DNA from: Tetradesmus obliquus
Lineage: Eukaryota > Chlorophyta > Chlorophyceae > Sphaeropleales > Scenedesmaceae
Direction: 5' to 3'
DNA length: 64,000 bases
Assembly: GCA_030272155.1 (NCBI GenBank)
Contig: CP126199.1
Span: forward strand, 3,026,501-3,090,500
Under the pieces are notes generated by a model. It was not told where the DNA came from and searched no databases. It saw nothing but the letters and a program-made list of their open reading frames with translations. The position numbers and the translations under genes were made by a program. Of the stretch, positions 36,046-47,345 are shown piece by piece (positions within the stretch are counted from its first letter, which is position 1; each line of letters opens with the position of its first letter).

Positions 36046-36575
36046 GAAAGCCGAGCATGCTAAGTTGTACAGAAAAAGGGGTCTGATGGGGCGCACCGGC
36101 AGAATCTGTGCTGCTGTGCTGCTGTTGTATACTGTTGTTGGTGCTGCAGTTGTTGCTGCTGGGCTGGTTTGTGGCCGAGCAATGGATGTGATTGTCTTGG
36201 GGGACAGTTTGTTGTGCTTTGTGTGTCATGCACCGTGCGTGTCAATGCATGGCCAGACACCCTAAAACCTTGGTGTTCAGAGGCTTTGCCAAGTAACTGA
36301 CCGTGGCTTGCTGTGGTGTATCACTGTCAGATATGTACCTGCAAGAACCGTTGAGGTGGTTCACAGTCACAAATGAGAAGCAAATCCCTGCTCTGGTGCA
36401 GCACAGACAACATCAGCCCTGTGCCATCATACCGATCAGCAAAAGTGCAGCTTCACGACTGTGACTCGCGACAGAACGCGCATTTCTTATTGTTTGCGCC
36501 CATGCATGCGCGTATGGCGAAGCCAGCAGCTTGAGTGAACTACTTCGAGTGCCACAGCAGCAGGAACCGGACAGC
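36046..36575. other. Intergenic between RTF2 and PRCC
   Basis: RTF2 3' region and presumed promoter of the PRCC-like gene, same strand. No other feature was supported. Confidence 0.5.
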
Positions 36576-38009
36576 ATGGACCTGCTTACGGGCTACGGCA
36601 GTGGTTCAGACTCCGAAACTGAAGTTGACGTCCCAAATCGTATCCTGGCCAGCAGGACCGCCATCGAGGCAGCCCCAGCTGTGACTAGCACAGCATCAGC
36701 AGCACCTGCAGCAGCACCAAAGAAGCCCAGCCTCTTCGGCAGCTTGCCAGGCCCTAAGCATGCTGCTTCTGCTGCTGCACCTGCCGTAGAAGCAGCTCCT
36801 GGGCTGCCTGCTGGCTTCTTCGACAGCCCTGCAACAGCACCACCCAAGAGCAGCAGCGCTGCAGCGCCTGCAGGCCTGCCCAGCAACTTCTTTGATGCAG
36901 CACCCAGCAGCACAGCAGCAGAGGCTGCAGCAGCAGATGCAGTCGAAGATGCAGAAGCAGAAGCAGCACCAGGGCCAGCGCTGCGTCCGCCTCCTGCAGC
37001 AGTAGCAGACCTCCCGCAGCCAAGTGACCCCAAGCTCTGGTCAAAGCTGCCAGCTGCCAACAAGCGCAAGGTCACTCTGCGGCCCAAAATAGACATGGCA
37101 CTGCTGGCAGCATCTGACAGTGATGACGATGATGCAGCACCAGCAGCTAAGAAGGCAAAGCCGGCAGCAGCAGCAGCAGGCAAGCTGAGTATACTCAGCT
37201 TCCTGCCGGCGCCAAAGCATGCGCCAAAGGGGCCAAAGGGCGGCGGCAGCAGCAGCAGCGGCATGCTAGGGGGTGGAGGTGGCACGCGGCTTGACACAGG
37301 CGGGAGCCGCAGCAGCGAGCAGCAGCAGCAACACAGTGAGGATGCTGCAAGGCAGCAAGCAGCACCCGGCCCAGCAGCTATCAGCAATGAAGCCTACCGC
37401 ATGCGGCCAGCTGCAGCAGCGGCAGCAGATGATGGCAGCGGCGGCTACGGGTATGCTGCACAGCAGTACCAGCAGCAGCAGCAGCAGTACGATGCGCAGC
37501 AGTATCACCAGCAGTATGCTGCAGCAGGCAGCGCTGGCTTTGATTACAGCGCCTACTACCGAGGCAGTGCTGCCGCTACAGCCGCGCCCGCAGCAGCAGC
37601 AGCAAGCCGCCCAGCAGCAGCAGCAGCAATGCATCCTGAGGAGGCCCTCTTGCAGGAAGCTTTGCAGGCAGAAGCAGCCAAGGCAGCGCGGCGCGGCGCC
37701 GGTGCCGGCAGCTCCCAATTAGTCATGCCCGACATCCAGTTCAAAGAGGTCAAAGCAGATGCAATCAAGTATGTGGATCCCGCGCAGCGCGAGGCCGCGC
37801 AAGGCATGCGCGCCGCGCTGGGTGCGGATTACGCTGTGAAGCTGCGTGCGGAGGCTGCGCCGCACACGGGCAGCAAGCTGGCGCGCAGCAAGCACCAGAT
37901 CGGCACGCTGTTTGCCAATGCGAAGCTGCGGGAGTTGGAGGTGCTGGAGAATAGAGCAGCGGGCATGAAGTCCAAGGCTGAAACGGCCGGCAAGTACGGC
38001 TGGCGCTGA
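36576..38009 (+). CDS. PRCC: PRCC-like splicing/cell-cycle protein
   Basis: A single uninterrupted exon of 477 codons, which is unusual in this intron-rich window. The start ATG gives MDLLTGYGSGSDSETEVD, matching the short hydrophobic plus acidic Ser/Asp/Glu N-terminus of PRCC proteins. The middle is Ala/Pro/Gln-rich with KPSLFGSLPGPKHA and KLSILSFLPAPKHAP repeats. The C-terminus carries the conserved PRCC block: IQFKEVKADAIKYVDPAQRE, then SKHQIGTLFANAKLRELEVL and ENRAAGMKSKAETAGKYGWR before the stop. It corresponds to the R/K-K-H-Q-I...K-Y-G-F/W ending of human PRCC. Animal PRCC is a nuclear protein linked to pre-mRNA splicing and the mitotic checkpoint; the same is inferred here. The last 87 bases are repeated three more times downstream. 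Confidence 0.9.
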   Translation: MDLLTGYGSGSDSETEVDVPNRILASRTAIEAAPAVTSTASAAPAAAPKKPSLFGSLPGPKHAASAAAPAVEAAPGLPAGFFDSPATAPPKSSSAAAPAGLPSNFFDAAPSSTAAEAAAADAVEDAEAEAAPGPALRPPPAAVADLPQPSDPKLWSKLPAANKRKVTLRPKIDMALLAASDSDDDDAAPAAKKAKPAAAAAGKLSILSFLPAPKHAPKGPKGGGSSSSGMLGGGGGTRLDTGGSRSSEQQQQHSEDAARQQAAPGPAAISNEAYRMRPAAAAAADDGSGGYGYAAQQYQQQQQQYDAQQYHQQYAAAGSAGFDYSAYYRGSAAATAAPAAAAASRPAAAAAMHPEEALLQEALQAEAAKAARRGAGAGSSQLVMPDIQFKEVKADAIKYVDPAQREAAQGMRAALGADYAVKLRAEAAPHTGSKLARSKHQIGTLFANAKLRELEVLENRAAGMKSKAETAGKYGWR

Positions 38010-38742
38010 GGACCAGCTCAAAGCTTGCTGCTGCTTTAGAGTACAGCAGCAGCTGGCGCGTCTGGCGTGTTCGAGGGCAGCGTTATCTGCAGCAGCTGGC
38101 GGCCTCGGCATACGGCAGCAGGTATTTGGCAGCAGGGCAGCTGCATGGGTGTTTGAGGTGCTGCTCAAAGCTGCGGGAGCTGGAGGTGCTGGAGAACCGT
38201 GCAGCGGGCATGAAGTCCAAGGCGGAAACAGCGGGCAAGTACGGCTGGCGCTGAAGGGCCGCTTGGGCCTTGGGTATGTACAGTGAGGCAGCAGTTGCAG
38301 GAGTGTGCGGCAGCGATCCTTTTCAGCGGCAGCTAATTCCCCTGGCACGTATGGCAGCAGGTGTGTAAGGCAGCTGGGCAGCTGCATGGGTGTTTGAGGT
38401 GCTGCTGCCAAGCTGCGGGAGTTGGAGGTGCTGGGGAATAGAGCAGCGGGCATGAAGTCCAAGGCGGAGACGGCCGGCACGTACGGCTGGCGCTGAGGAC
38501 CAGCTTCAAGCTAGCTGCAAGTCCAGGGCACAGCAACAGCTGACGCGTCTTGCGTGTTTGAGGGCAGTGTTTTCTGCAGCAGCTGGCGGCCACGACATAC
38601 GGCAGCAGGTATTTGGCAGCAGGGCAGCTGCATGGGTGTTTGAGGTGCTGCTGCGAAGCTGCGGGAGCTGGAGGTGCTGGAGAACAGGGCAGCGGGCATG
38701 AAGTCAAAGGCGGAGACGGCCGGCAAGTACGGCTGGCGCTGA
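37923..38742 (+). repeat. Four tandem copies of the PRCC 3' coding end, period about 245 bp
   Basis: The true end (37923-38009) is followed by copies at 38168-38254, 38410-38496 and 38656-38742. Each copy keeps the frame KLRELEVLENRAAGMKSKAE to GWR and its stop codon, with only a few substitutions (for example Glu to Gly and Lys to Thr in copy 3). The spacers between copies are also related to each other. Confidence 0.95.
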
Positions 38743-39895
38743 GGGCCAGTTCTGTTGCGAGAAGTTTGTAGAGTGCAGAGGCGGTTGTGTTGTTGCGGCT
38801 GCTGACGGGCCTGGCGTGTACAGCAGCAGTGCTTTCTGCTGCAGCGCTGGACACTGGCATGTAATGACAGAGATGCTGCATTTGGGAGCATTTGGAAGCA
38901 TGCGAGCAGCACATGTGCATTGCTGGTGCATTGCCGAGAACCAGTGAGCGCAACTGTGGTTCAGCACAGCGTTAGTATGGCTGCGCAATGCTGCACTTGA
39001 CATTGTGTCCGTTGTGGCGTTGTTGCAGCTGAAGACGCACCTGCCGCAAGTTGGTGCAACTATAGGCTAGCTAGCTAGCTAGCTATGTGTCCATCTGCTG
39101 GTGTGTGCACCCATTTGCGCATCCTGTTCATGATCATTGATATGATTATATGGGATCATGATTCCAGCAGGAGCAGTGCTCATGGGATGAACAGAGATCC
39201 GGCCTCTGTCTCATGTGGTGCTGCTGTACACCTATACGTTTGTGCAAGTTCCACCACATCATTACGGCCAATTTGCTTGGGCCAGGACTCATCAGTCTCA
39301 TGTAACAGCAAGTTGCAGTGACCAGTGACGGCTGGCCGGTTGCCATGTATACATACAGCTCAGGATACGTACATGCTTACATGCCATATGCAGACTCTCT
39401 GTCCACAGCAGCAGCGTGGCCATAGGTCACAACATACACATCACTGTCACCGAGAGCACAGTGTGTTTGCCAGCGGTCAGAGATGCTTGCAATCTGAGGT
39501 TCAGCAGCCATGCTGGCCTTTTCAGGGACCACTTCTACCATGTGAGTACTCATTATGCTGCATTATACTTGCAATGATTGACCTGCTTGCACGTTTTTAC
39601 CCCTTGAATACTAGAGACACCGCTCACTACCGCATGGTGTGCGTCACGCTAGCAGCCGGGCATGCCCTGCCAGCACAACAACTGCCGTTACTTGAGTAAT
39701 CACTGGCAGGCTGGGAAACTACAGCTGGCACCGCAATTAAATGCAGAAACGTTTCTGCCAATGTCGCAGCAACAGCAGTCACTAGGGCAGTGCTGTTCGC
39801 AACCACGGGCGACCACAATCAATGCCGTACACGCCACGTAGGGTCCAACATACAGCAGCTACCGGCCGCCGTTTGACCCCACAGCAGCCGCCCAT
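38743..39895. other. Convergent intergenic region, no supported gene
   Basis: Between the PRCC 3' copies (plus) and the 3' end of the AT-hook gene (minus). It contains a short (GCTA)n run at about 39065-39084 and otherwise only short unsupported frames. Confidence 0.5.
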
Positions 39896-41953
39896 CTAAG
39901 ACTCCGCAGCAGCAGCTGCGGCGCGAGCTGCAACGCGTGCAGACTTGGAGGGAGAAGGCGCTGGCGGCCCTGCTGCTGCTGCTGGTGGTGGTGGTGGGGT
40001 GGCTTCACGGCCACCTGAGGCAGCTGCTGCCTTGCTGAGGGTGCCTGCTGCAGAGCAGAAGCAAGCAGCCATGCAGGGCAAGAGGCTCAGGTGTTGCAAG
40101 TTTATCAGGGCATACTATTGAGAGGTGCACAGGAGATTTAAAAAGCAATTTGAGCACTTGGCGGCCTATTGCATGCAGCTGCGCGATTGGATGCCTACAC
40201 AATACGCATGCATGCAGCTAACGTTTGTGTCGGTATGCAGCACCGTGCGCTGCAGCGTGTCATGTGACATGACAGCCTGGTAGTATGCAGCGCAGGTATG
40301 CAGCCAGCGCACCCAGTGCATTCGAAACACAGTGTGCAAACGGCACTGCCTCGTCTATTCGCTACCCACCTGCAGCAGCAGCCTTGCCTGCTGGCTTGCC
40401 CTGCTTGTCTCCCTTGCTCTTCTGCTGCTGCTTGGCAGCCTTGTCTGCTGCATTCTCTTTTGCTGCCAGCGCTGCTTCACGCGCCTCAAGTGCAGCCCGC
40501 TGCTGCTGCAGCTCCTCTAGCTGCTGCTGCTGCCTGCTGCCGCCTTCTGCAGATGTTACACGGCAGGCAACACGGCAGGCAAGTGACGCAGCGCAGGGGG
40601 ATGCACACCACCATGTGTTGGGGCGTCCAGCAGCACGCACGGCGCCAGCAGGATGTGAGTGCCACCTGTTTCTGCATGCACGTGCTGCTACTTGCAGGAG
40701 ACCTAGTAGCAGGGTCTGAACAGTCCTTAGTTTGTGTGCCGAACAGGAAGCAGCCATGCACACGTGACCAAACACATGTCGAGGCAGCTTCAGCATAGGC
40801 GCAAGTCAGAGGCTGACTTGAGGTGCCTGCCTGCGTCAGGCCTGCATGCCAACAGCATTTGCAGCAGTGTCACCAAGCTGTGCTGTGCGTAAAGCAAGCC
40901 ATGCGATGCTGCACAGAGGTGCTGCTGCATAGCTTACCTTCTTCTGTGTCGCCTCCTTCCGCTGCTGCTGGGACTGCAGGCAGGCAGGCAGGCAGATGGG
41001 CAGGCAGGCAGACGGCCAGGCAGGCAGAGGGGCAGCTGAGTATCCATAATCGCAGGCCATGCATGCATATCGTTTTGACACAAGCAGCAGACCGAGATGA
41101 AGCGACCCCTGGAGGCTGGCTCATATCGCTGCTGCTGCCACCGCAGTCTTTCACGTCCGCATCCGATCACACCCACTGCTGCTGCTGCCACCAGCCCAAA
41201 CACCCTTCAACCGCACCCCCCACCCCCCCCCCCCACACACACACTTCTCCCACATACTCACGTGCCCCCTTGCCCTGTGCGAAGGCCATGGCCAGTGCGT
41301 ATAGGTCGTCAGCACGCCGCCTTTCGGCCTCCACCTGGCCCTCCTTGGCTTGCAGCAGCTGCTGGTACAGCGCCTCCTGCAAGCAAGAAATAATAGGGTG
41401 CAGCATTGCAGCAGGTAGGGCAGTTCAGCAAGCTCACGCACAGCAGCAGCACCTGTTGGCCTTCACCTTGGCCTCCTTGGCCTGCAGCTGCTGCTGGTAC
41501 AGCTGCTGCTGCAAGCATCAGGTACCAGAGCACAGCAGTGCAGCACACAGAAGAGCTGAGCACTTCTGACACAGCATCTTCAGAGGCGCAGCAGCTGCTG
41601 CGCTTCCTTCGCCTCCCATGCAAGCTGCTGCACAAGCTCCTGCAGCGTTGCAGCGCCCGCACGACTCTCGCCAGACGTGCCGTGTCGCGCAGCAGTGATT
41701 GTGCGCCAACGCAGTGTGTGTTACTTGCAAAGCACCCACCAGCAGCCGAGCCATTGACCACAGGTGGCCGCCGCTTGTTGGTTGGCAGATCTGTTGCATG
41801 ACTTGGACGTAACCACTGCCAGAGGCCGCGCAAGCAACGATCATCATTACAGCAGCACCAGCAGCAGCGGCGGTGGCAGCATACCGAATTACAGCTGCTG
41901 ATAATCATCCTTCCTGGCCTGCTGCCCACCTTGTCATCTGTCAAGGCGATGAT

Positions 41954-42010
<57 letters not shown>

Positions 42011-42656
42011 GAGAATCAACATGAACGCAACACATTGGTCCAACCAGCGCGACTGCCTGCTGCCTACCTTGTCGTCTGTCATGCCGCCAGTGCTGCTGCG
42101 GGCCTTCTTGCTGCTGGCAGGCGTGGCTGCTGGCTTGGCCTTGTTTGGGGAGCGCCGCTGCCGCTGGGAGCGCTGCAGTGACACCAGGCGGGGCCAACGA
42201 AGCAGATAGAGTAGCATCAGCATCAGCAGCAGCAGCAGCAGCATGCAAACAGATCAGGCAGGCAGCGGGCTGGTGTTAGAGTCTGTATGTGTGCCACTAG
42301 GCATTTCGCCACGCGCGTAGCGGAGCGCCGCTGCCGCCGGGAGCCCTGCAGCGACACCAGACGGGGCCAACAAAGCAGACAACGCAGCAGCAGCAGCAGC
42401 AGCAGCAGCAGGCAGGGTGAGGAGCAGGCCGCGGGTAAGAGTAGACAGATGCATCGCTGCCATGTGGCGCATATGCATGCATGCATGTGTGCACGCATCC
42501 AAAAAAGCAATGGCATTCAGGCACAGTAGACGTATGATTCAAGCAACGTCTCATACATGCACTCCCAACAGCGCCTGCTGTTTCAGAGCGCCTACGCTCG
42601 CTGCTGTGGCAGCAGCCAGCAATGTCACCGGCGCAATGTGTCCTTGCACGCCTTTT

Positions 42657-42690
<34 letters not shown>

Positions 42691-44029
42691 AACCAGGGGG
42701 ACGAAATCTTTGCATGCCTTACCTCATCATCTCCTTCCTCTTCAAACTCCTCACCATCCTCCCGAACTGCTGCTGCTGCTGCCGCATAATACACCGGTCA
42801 CCTCTGTACATGCAAAATACTTACAAAATGCTTACATGCAACAACCAATCTCACCGTCAACACCTACCTCATCTCCCTCCTGCTCATCCAATTCCTCATC
42901 ATCCCCATCTGCTGCTGCTGCTGCTGCCGCCTTGGCCTGTGTCGCGCTCTTTGGCGGCCGCCCCGGGCCCCTGCGCTGCTGCTCGCTCTTGGGTGGCCTG
43001 CCTGGCTTGCGCTTCGCTGGCTGCGGCTGTGCCACATCCAGCCTCACATCGTCCAGCGCACAGTCAGCACCCAGCCCTTGCTCCTGCAGGCAGTACGGAT
43101 GCAACTTTTTATCATTTGCAGGTGCTGTGGGCACAAAGGCTGTGCCACATCCAGCCTCACATCGTCCAGCACACAGTCAGCACCCAGCCCTTGCTCCTGC
43201 AAGCAGTGTGGTTGGTGCAGTGAGTGAAGAGTGCTGCGGGCGCAAGGGCTGCGCCTGCCTCACATCGCCCTAGTCACAGTCAGCACCCAGCCCTTGCTCC
43301 TGCAGGCAGTGGGGTTGGTGCAGTAGTCGTCAGCTGGCACAAACAGCAGTGCTGCAGTGTACAGGGGTGTGCCACATCACGCGTCACGTCGTCCAGCTCA
43401 CAGTCAGCAGCCAGCCCTTGCTCCTGCAAGCAGTGCGGATGGTGCAGTAATTGACAGTGTTACAGGTGCGCTCGGAGCTCACAGTCAGCACCCAGCCCTT
43501 GCTCTTGCAAATAGTGTGGTTAACTTTGTTCAGTGGTCAAATGACACACACATCCGTGCTGCGCGCACAAGGGTATGGCAGATCAAGCCTCACATCGGCC
43601 AGCTCACAGTCAGCACCCAGCCCTTGCTCCTGCAGGCAGCGCAATTAGTTTTGTTTAGTGGTCAACTGGCATGAACCGCAGTGCTGCGCGCACAGGGGTA
43701 TGGCAGATCAAGCCTCACATCATCCAGCTCACAGTCAGCACCCAGCCCTTGCTCCTGCAGGCAGTGCGGATGGTGCAGTGATACACCAATGCACTCAGGG
43801 GAACTTGGTGTTTTCCTGGAATAGGATTGCAACACCCACGCATGCAAACCAACATGTGAGGCAAAATACAATAAGGCTTCAAATGCTGATGCAGTGGCAG
43901 GCTGTTGCACGGCATGCAGCACACACCTTTGCCAGGATCCTGACTTTGTGGTACTCCTTGTTGGCAGCGTCCTCATCATTGTTGTTCTTTGCAAGCACAT
44001 CAGCCCACAGCTGAGGGTAGGCACGCTCC
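39896..44029 (-). CDS. AT-hook, acidic and coiled-coil nuclear protein (N-terminus unresolved)
   Basis: I do not recognise an orthologue. Phase-consistent minus-strand exons are 44029-43927, 43083-42855, about 42770-42723, 42172-42068, 41376-41262, 40973-40938, 40546-40370 and 40044-39896. In order they encode ERAYPQLWADVLAKNNNDED, a short acidic-start segment (EQGLGADCALDDVRLD), two AT-hooks (KRKPGRPPKS and RRGPGRPPKS), an acidic run (DDEELDEQEGDE, EDGEEFEEEGDDE), a basic Arg/Lys segment (RSQRQRRSPNKAKPAA), a Gln/Glu/Arg coiled coil (EALYQQLLQAKEGQVEAERR; QLEELQQQRAALEAREAALA) and a Pro/Ala tail ending in AAAAAAES. DNA minor-groove binding through the AT-hooks is known for this motif; a chromatin role is inferred. 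Several exons have decayed extra copies next to them: the EQGLGADC exon start about seven times, the RSQRQRR exon at 42290-42340, the TDDK end near 41935, and the EALYQQ exon at 41460-41513. The 5' end was not joined. Confidence 0.65.
41954..42008. repeat. (CAG)18 triplet run
   Basis: Pure CAG run, the longest in the window, in an intron of the AT-hook gene. Confidence 0.95.
42655..42690. repeat. (TTG)n triplet run
   Basis: About eleven TTG units after a T run, in an intron of the AT-hook gene. Confidence 0.9.
43030..43770 (-). repeat. Seven tandem copies of one exon start of the AT-hook gene
   Basis: The segment that reads on the minus strand as CTGCAG-GAGCAAGGGCTGGG plus the following codons (EQGLGADCELDDVRLD) recurs at about 43030-43083 (the copy continuous with the AT-hooks), 43138-43204, 43240-43305, 43365-43432, 43465-43508, 43575-43640 and 43705-43768. 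Most keep both the acceptor and the reading frame, but only the first continues into AT-hook coding sequence. Confidence 0.9.
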
Positions 44030-44041
44030 CTGCATGAAAGC

Positions 44042-44047
44042 AGCAGC

Positions 44048-44089
<42 letters not shown>

Positions 44090-44090
44090 G
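44042..44090. repeat. CAG triplet run next to an exon
   Basis: CAG units (CTG on the minus strand) just upstream of the 44029-43927 exon on the coding strand, in the position of a splice polypyrimidine tract. Confidence 0.85.
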
Positions 44091-44402
44091 GCGACGTGCA
44101 GGGTTGCTGCTTCATGGGTGCTTTAAGAATAGAGAAGGGCAGCCTCAAATGCACAAAGGTACCTTTCATAGTGCATTCTGCCTGTGCAGCTGCATGCATG
44201 CATGCTGCAAACTTGCAGAGCGTGGTGTGGCTCTGCATGCTGTGAGTAAGCTGCTGCTGCAGTGTGCTGATGCTGGGCTGACGGCCAAGCAGTATGCTGC
44301 TGATGCATTTAGAAAAATCAAACTCGAGGTTTTACATGGCTATGCATGCCAGAAAGCTCGCTCAAGGCTTGATCTGTCTTTTTGATGCTGCTCCTTGCTT
44401 AC

Positions 44403-44573
44403 CTTCCTCTTTTCTTTTCTCCCGGCGTCATTGCGGCCTTGGGTCTCAAACAACCCAGAGAATTCACTGTACCTTGATTGAAAAGCGCTGGAAAACTCTT
44501 CGCTGTATGATTCAACGGCTTGATCGACGAGCAGGGTTTTGAAAACGACCACCACGGCAGTGACACAGCACAT
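44403..44573 (-). CDS. Candidate first exon of the AT-hook gene
   Basis: A 57-codon frame from an ATG at 44573 to a GTAAGC donor at 44402. It contains VFKTLLVDQAVESYSEEF and FSGLFETQGRNDAGRKEKRK. It ends in phase 0, whereas the next clear exon (44029-43927) needs phase 2, so either an intermediate exon is missing or this belongs to another transcript. Confidence 0.4.
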
Positions 44574-45733
44574 GACAGAAATTACTGCCTGCCCAGGGCC
44601 TCGACTGCACGCTAAACAAGCGGACTATTTCATCTCAGTTGTTGAACGTCAATACAAACAGGCAACCGCTGCCTTGGTTGTCACTTCGTACAACCCATTG
44701 GCATGGCTGCCAAACCGCTGACGTCTTGACATCCTACAGTATTTTAATAGCAAAGATAGCTGATCTAGTAGGCGAACTTGATAACAAAGCTGCAGCAGAC
44801 ATCATGCTGAGACGCAGCTGCGCAAGCAACAGCTGGTATGGCTGTGCTGTCACTTGTTGTAGCAGACTCTGCCGGGCAGGGGGGCAACTACCAGCTGGCC
44901 ACTGCTGCCACCACATGCATATCATATAAAGAAAGTTGCCGAATTGCATTCATTACAAGCATAAGCATCATGCAACATAATGCGCACTCACATGGCAAGA
45001 AGTGGTCCCCCGAAAGGCCACCGTGGCTGCTGCATCTCAGATTAGCATGTGCAGCTCCTGCTTCTGCTCCTATGTCGTCTAGTATTATATATCAGGGGAC
45101 AGGGACGCAAGGAGCCAACTCAGTTTCACAATAGAAGCAAATTCAAATGTAATTCTAAAATGTAACTTGCGCCGCACAGGCTGCAGTTAACGTCAGGCGT
45201 CAGACGTGTCTCACGAACACCGCCACTGCCAAAATTGCCAACCACCTTGATTGCTGTGATCATCTGAAAACACTGCACCCGATTGGATTAATTATGCTGA
45301 GTCATACCATCAGAAACCAGCAGCACACAACCATCTGCCCAGCAGCTACTAGCTGATAGCCAATCATCGGGCGGCTGCCCACCAACTTCGGGTCACTATC
45401 ACTGCAGCACACCTTGCATCACCTGAGGTGGCTGGCCAGGTTCGAACAGTGCACCGTGTGGCTACGGCGAATTGGCCCAAGATCTGCTGCCTGGTGCATC
45501 CAGTTTTGGGGCTAGAGCTGCTACAGTCACTGCCAATTGTTCACAGCACACGGGCATGCCGCTGGGCGTCCTGTGCACCTGCCCCAGCTAAGCCGCTGAT
45601 GCCAGCCTGCGATGCATGTGCACGCATGCCCCACCCGCTGTAGCCATTATGCAGCGCATAGCTGCGATTCGCATGCTGTCAATGTAATTCTGTCAATGTG
45701 TATCTGGCAGCGCCTCAGCTGCTCAGCTAAACT
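44574..45733. other. Intergenic, no supported gene
   Basis: Between the AT-hook gene 5' side and the 49-bp satellite. Only short frames were seen. The 44730-45330 part is richer in A/T and may hold the AT-hook gene promoter. Confidence 0.5.
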
Positions 45734-47098
45734 CAGCTGGTCAGCGACTCGCTACAGCCGGCCACCTTAGCATCCCGGGCTTCAGCTGGTCAGCGACTCG
45801 CTACAGCCGGCCACCTTAGCATCCCGGGCTTCAGCTGGTCAGCGACTCGCTACAGCCGGCCACCTTAGCATCCCGGGCTTCAGCTGGTCAGCGACTCGCT
45901 ACAGCCGGCCACCTTAGCATCCCGGGCTTCAGCTGGTCAGCGACTCGCTACAGCCGGCCACCTTAGCATCCCGGGCTTCAGCTGGTCAGCGACTCGCTAC
46001 AGCCGGCCACCTTAGCATCCCGGGCTTCAGCTGGTCAGCGACTCGCTACAGCCGGCCACCTTAGCATCCCGGGCTTCAGCTGGTCAGCGACTCGCTACAG
46101 CCGGCCACCTTAGCATCCCGGGCTTCAGCTGGTCAGCGACTCGCTACAGCCGGCCACCTTAGCATCCCGGGCTTCAGCTGGTCAGCGACTCGCTACAGCC
46201 GGCCACCTTAGCATCCCGGGCTTCAGCTGGTCAGCGACTCGCTGCAGCCGGCCACCTTAGCATCCCGGGCTTCAGCTGGTCAGCGACTCGCTACAGCCGG
46301 CCACCTTAGCATCCCGGGCTTCAGCTGGTCAGCGACTCGCTACAGCCGGCCACCTTAGCATCCCGGGCTTCAGCTGGTCAGCGACTCGCTACAGCCGGCC
46401 ACCTTAGCATCCCGGGCTTCAGCTGGTCAGCGACTCGCTACAGCCGGCCACCTTAGCATCCCGGGCTTCAGCTGGTCAGCGACTCGCTACAGCCGGCCAC
46501 CTTAGCATCCCGGGCTTCAGCTGGTCAGCGACTCGCTACAGCCGGCCACCTTAGCATCCCGGGCTTCAGCTGGTCAGCGACTCGCTACAGCCGGCCACCT
46601 TAGCATCCCGGGCTTCAGCTGGTCAGCGACTCGCTACAGCCGGCCACCTTAGCATCCCGGGCTTCAGCTGGTCAGCGACTCGCTACAGCCGGCCACCTTA
46701 GCATCCCGGGCTTCAGCTGGTCAGCGACTCGCTACAGCCGGCCACCTTAGCATCCCGGGCTTCAGCTGGTCAGCGACTCGCTACAGCCGGCCACCTTAGC
46801 ATCCCGGGCTTCAGCTGGTCAGCGACTCGCTACAGCCGGCCACCTTAGCATCCCGGGCTTCAGCTGGTCAGCGACTCGCTACAGCCGGCCACCTTAGCAT
46901 CCCGGGCTTCAGCTGGTCAGCGACTCGCTACAGCCGGCCACCTTAGCATCCCGGGCTTCAGCTGGTCAGCGACTCGCTACAGCCGGCCACCTTAGCATCC
47001 CGGGCTTCAGCTGGTCAGCGACTCGCTACAGCCGGCCACCTTAGCATCCCGGGCTTCAGCTGGTCAGCGACTCGCTACAGCCGGCCACCTTAGCATCC
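45734..47098. repeat. 49-bp satellite, about 28 nearly identical copies
   Basis: Unit begins CAGCTGGTCAGCGACTCGCT and ends CATCCCGGGCTT. Copies are almost perfect; one visible variant has GCTGCAGCC for GCTACAGCC near 46240. The unit's reverse complement matches the last 33 coding bases, the stop codon and about 16 following bases of the neighbouring aminotransferase gene. Confidence 0.97.
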
Positions 47099-47345
47099 AC
47101 CTCGGCATTCAGCTGCTGCACCAGCGCCTGCTGCTCATACGCTCACACACAGACCCAAACACCTCAATAACATTGCATCCCGGGCTTCAGCTGGTCAGCG
47201 GCTCACTGCAGCCCGCCCCTTTGGCCTCCACCTCGGCCTCCAGCTGCTGCACCAGCGGGTGCTGCTCATACTTTCACACACAGACCTAACACCTCAATAA
47301 CATTGCATCCCGGGCTTCAGCTGGTCAGTGGCTCGCTGCAGCCCG
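47099..47345. repeat. Degenerate longer repeats linking the satellite to the aminotransferase 3' end
   Basis: Two partial copies (period about 128 bp) contain CTGCTGCACCAGCG, CTCACACACAGACC, CACCTCAATAACATTGCATC and CCGGGCTTCAGCTGGTCAG. They resemble the terminal exon of the aminotransferase plus its 3' flank and are likely the ancestral duplication unit. Confidence 0.85.

Noticed and set aside
35540-36229. Minus-strand frame of 229 codons opposite RTF2
   Set aside because: Antisense shadow of the low-complexity Ala/Lys tail, with poly-Leu from CAG repeats.
36593-37387. Long minus-strand frame opposite the PRCC gene
   Set aside because: Antisense shadow of Ala/Pro/Ser-rich coding sequence; the plus strand has the conserved PRCC ends.
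41437-41513. Exon reading QQLYQQQLQAKEAKVKANR as part of the AT-hook protein
   Set aside because: It ends in phase 2 while the next exon needs phase 0; it is a near-copy of the EALYQQ exon and best read as a duplicated exon fragment.
41309-42244. Long minus-strand open frame (311 codons) rich in Leu and Cys
   Set aside because: It runs through introns and CTG/CAG tracts of the AT-hook gene; only short parts of it agree with splice-phase exons.
45734-47098. Regular 49-bp repeats considered as a CRISPR array
   Set aside because: The units are directly adjacent with no variable spacers and derive from a neighbouring eukaryotic gene; this is a satellite.
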